Assembly (NCBI GenBank): GCA_047623555.1
Contig: JBLHMP010000133.1
Coordinates: forward strand, 1-5,916
Direction: 5' to 3'
DNA: 5,916 bases
Source: NORP181 sp047623555
Lineage (GTDB): Bacteria > Pseudomonadota > Alphaproteobacteria > Rhodobacterales > Rhodobacteraceae
Shown here: piece by piece, positions 5,861 through 5,916 of the stretch
How the letters are laid out: each line of letters opens with the position of its first letter
Position numbering within the stretch: the stretch's first letter is position 1
Translations under genes and position numbers: made by a program
The notes under the pieces: generated by a model
Seen by the model: only the letters and a program-made list of their open reading frames with translations
Told to the model about the DNA's origin: nothing
The model's database searches: none

Positions 5861-5916
5861 CCCATGTGCAACCTTACTCCTGACAGGATTTGTTGGGGGA
5901 TATTGGAGTGATAGAC
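5804..5916 (+). mobile_element. Left end of an IS21-family insertion sequence, truncated by window edge
   Basis: The sequence changes character exactly where integrase homology ends. It starts TGTTTAATGTCACTCAAAAC and carries the ACTGACCC-type terminal motif, as IS21-family elements do (5'-TG...CA-3' ends with nested repeats that bind the IstA transposase). The last bases hold GGAG (5905-5908) eight bases before the window edge, placed as a ribosome binding site for an istA start just outside. IS21 elements encode IstA (DDE transposase) and IstB (AAA+ ATPase helper); neither is visible here. The target duplication cannot be checked with one end only. Confidence 0.8.
5812..5863 (+). repeat. 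Nested terminal direct repeats of the IS21-family end
   Basis: GTCACTCAAAACTGACCC (5812-5829) recurs as GTCACCGAGAAATGACCC (5846-5863), 14 of 18 positions identical and 34 bases apart start to start. Multiple short repeats at each end are a hallmark of IS21 elements and serve as transposase binding sites, which supports the family call independently of any protein. Confidence 0.7.

Noticed and set aside
1..5916. A multi-gene defence system, CRISPR array or retron
   Set aside because: No regularly spaced repeats, reverse transcriptase, nuclease, toxin-antitoxin pair or Cas-like motif was found on either strand. The topoisomerase and UPF0149 genes are separated by a transporter and gene debris, so they do not form an evident operon.

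Overview
The window looks like a mosaic accessory region of an alphaproteobacterium, probably Rhodobacterales or a relative. That placement is an inference from protein flavour: a DUF4102-type tyrosine integrase, a plasmid/island-type topoisomerase III, a DUF6880 fragment, a UPF0149/SEC-C protein and moderate GC. No rRNA or tRNA gene is visible to confirm it. Both edges are cut inside insertion sequences: the last codons of a probable IS256-family transposase on the left, and the first 113 bases of an IS21-family element on the right.

Layout from left to right: (1) 1-126, the right end of a probable IS256-family element. (2) 277-2730, minus strand, a complete 817-residue type IA topoisomerase (topoisomerase III/TopB-TraE type). 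It has no C-terminal zinc fingers; instead it carries two ~40-residue repeats, a basic linker and a DUF5710 domain. A plausible promoter and a perfect 10-bp palindrome lie just upstream. (3) About 290 bp of non-coding DNA with inverted repeats. (4) 3021-3941, minus strand, a ten-helix EamA/DMT-family transporter with a clear ribosome binding site. (5) 3969-4349, gene debris: an N-terminal fragment of a DUF6880-like protein, a TAG stop, then a 62-codon open stretch in the same frame. (6) 4389-5096, minus strand, a complete UPF0149 (YecA-like) protein with a SEC-C zinc motif. (7) 5327-5803, plus strand, the N-terminal part of a tyrosine integrase, cut after codon 159 by the IS21-family element that starts at 5804.

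The integrase fragment and topoisomerase fit a former integrative element or genomic island. The transporter and UPF0149 protein are ordinary cargo or chromosomal genes with no obvious link to each other. The integrase has lost its catalytic domain, so the island is probably no longer self-mobile through this gene. I see no convincing new defence or other multi-gene system. The most informative points are the integrase/IS21 junction, the domain architecture of the topoisomerase tail, and the decayed DUF6880 locus.
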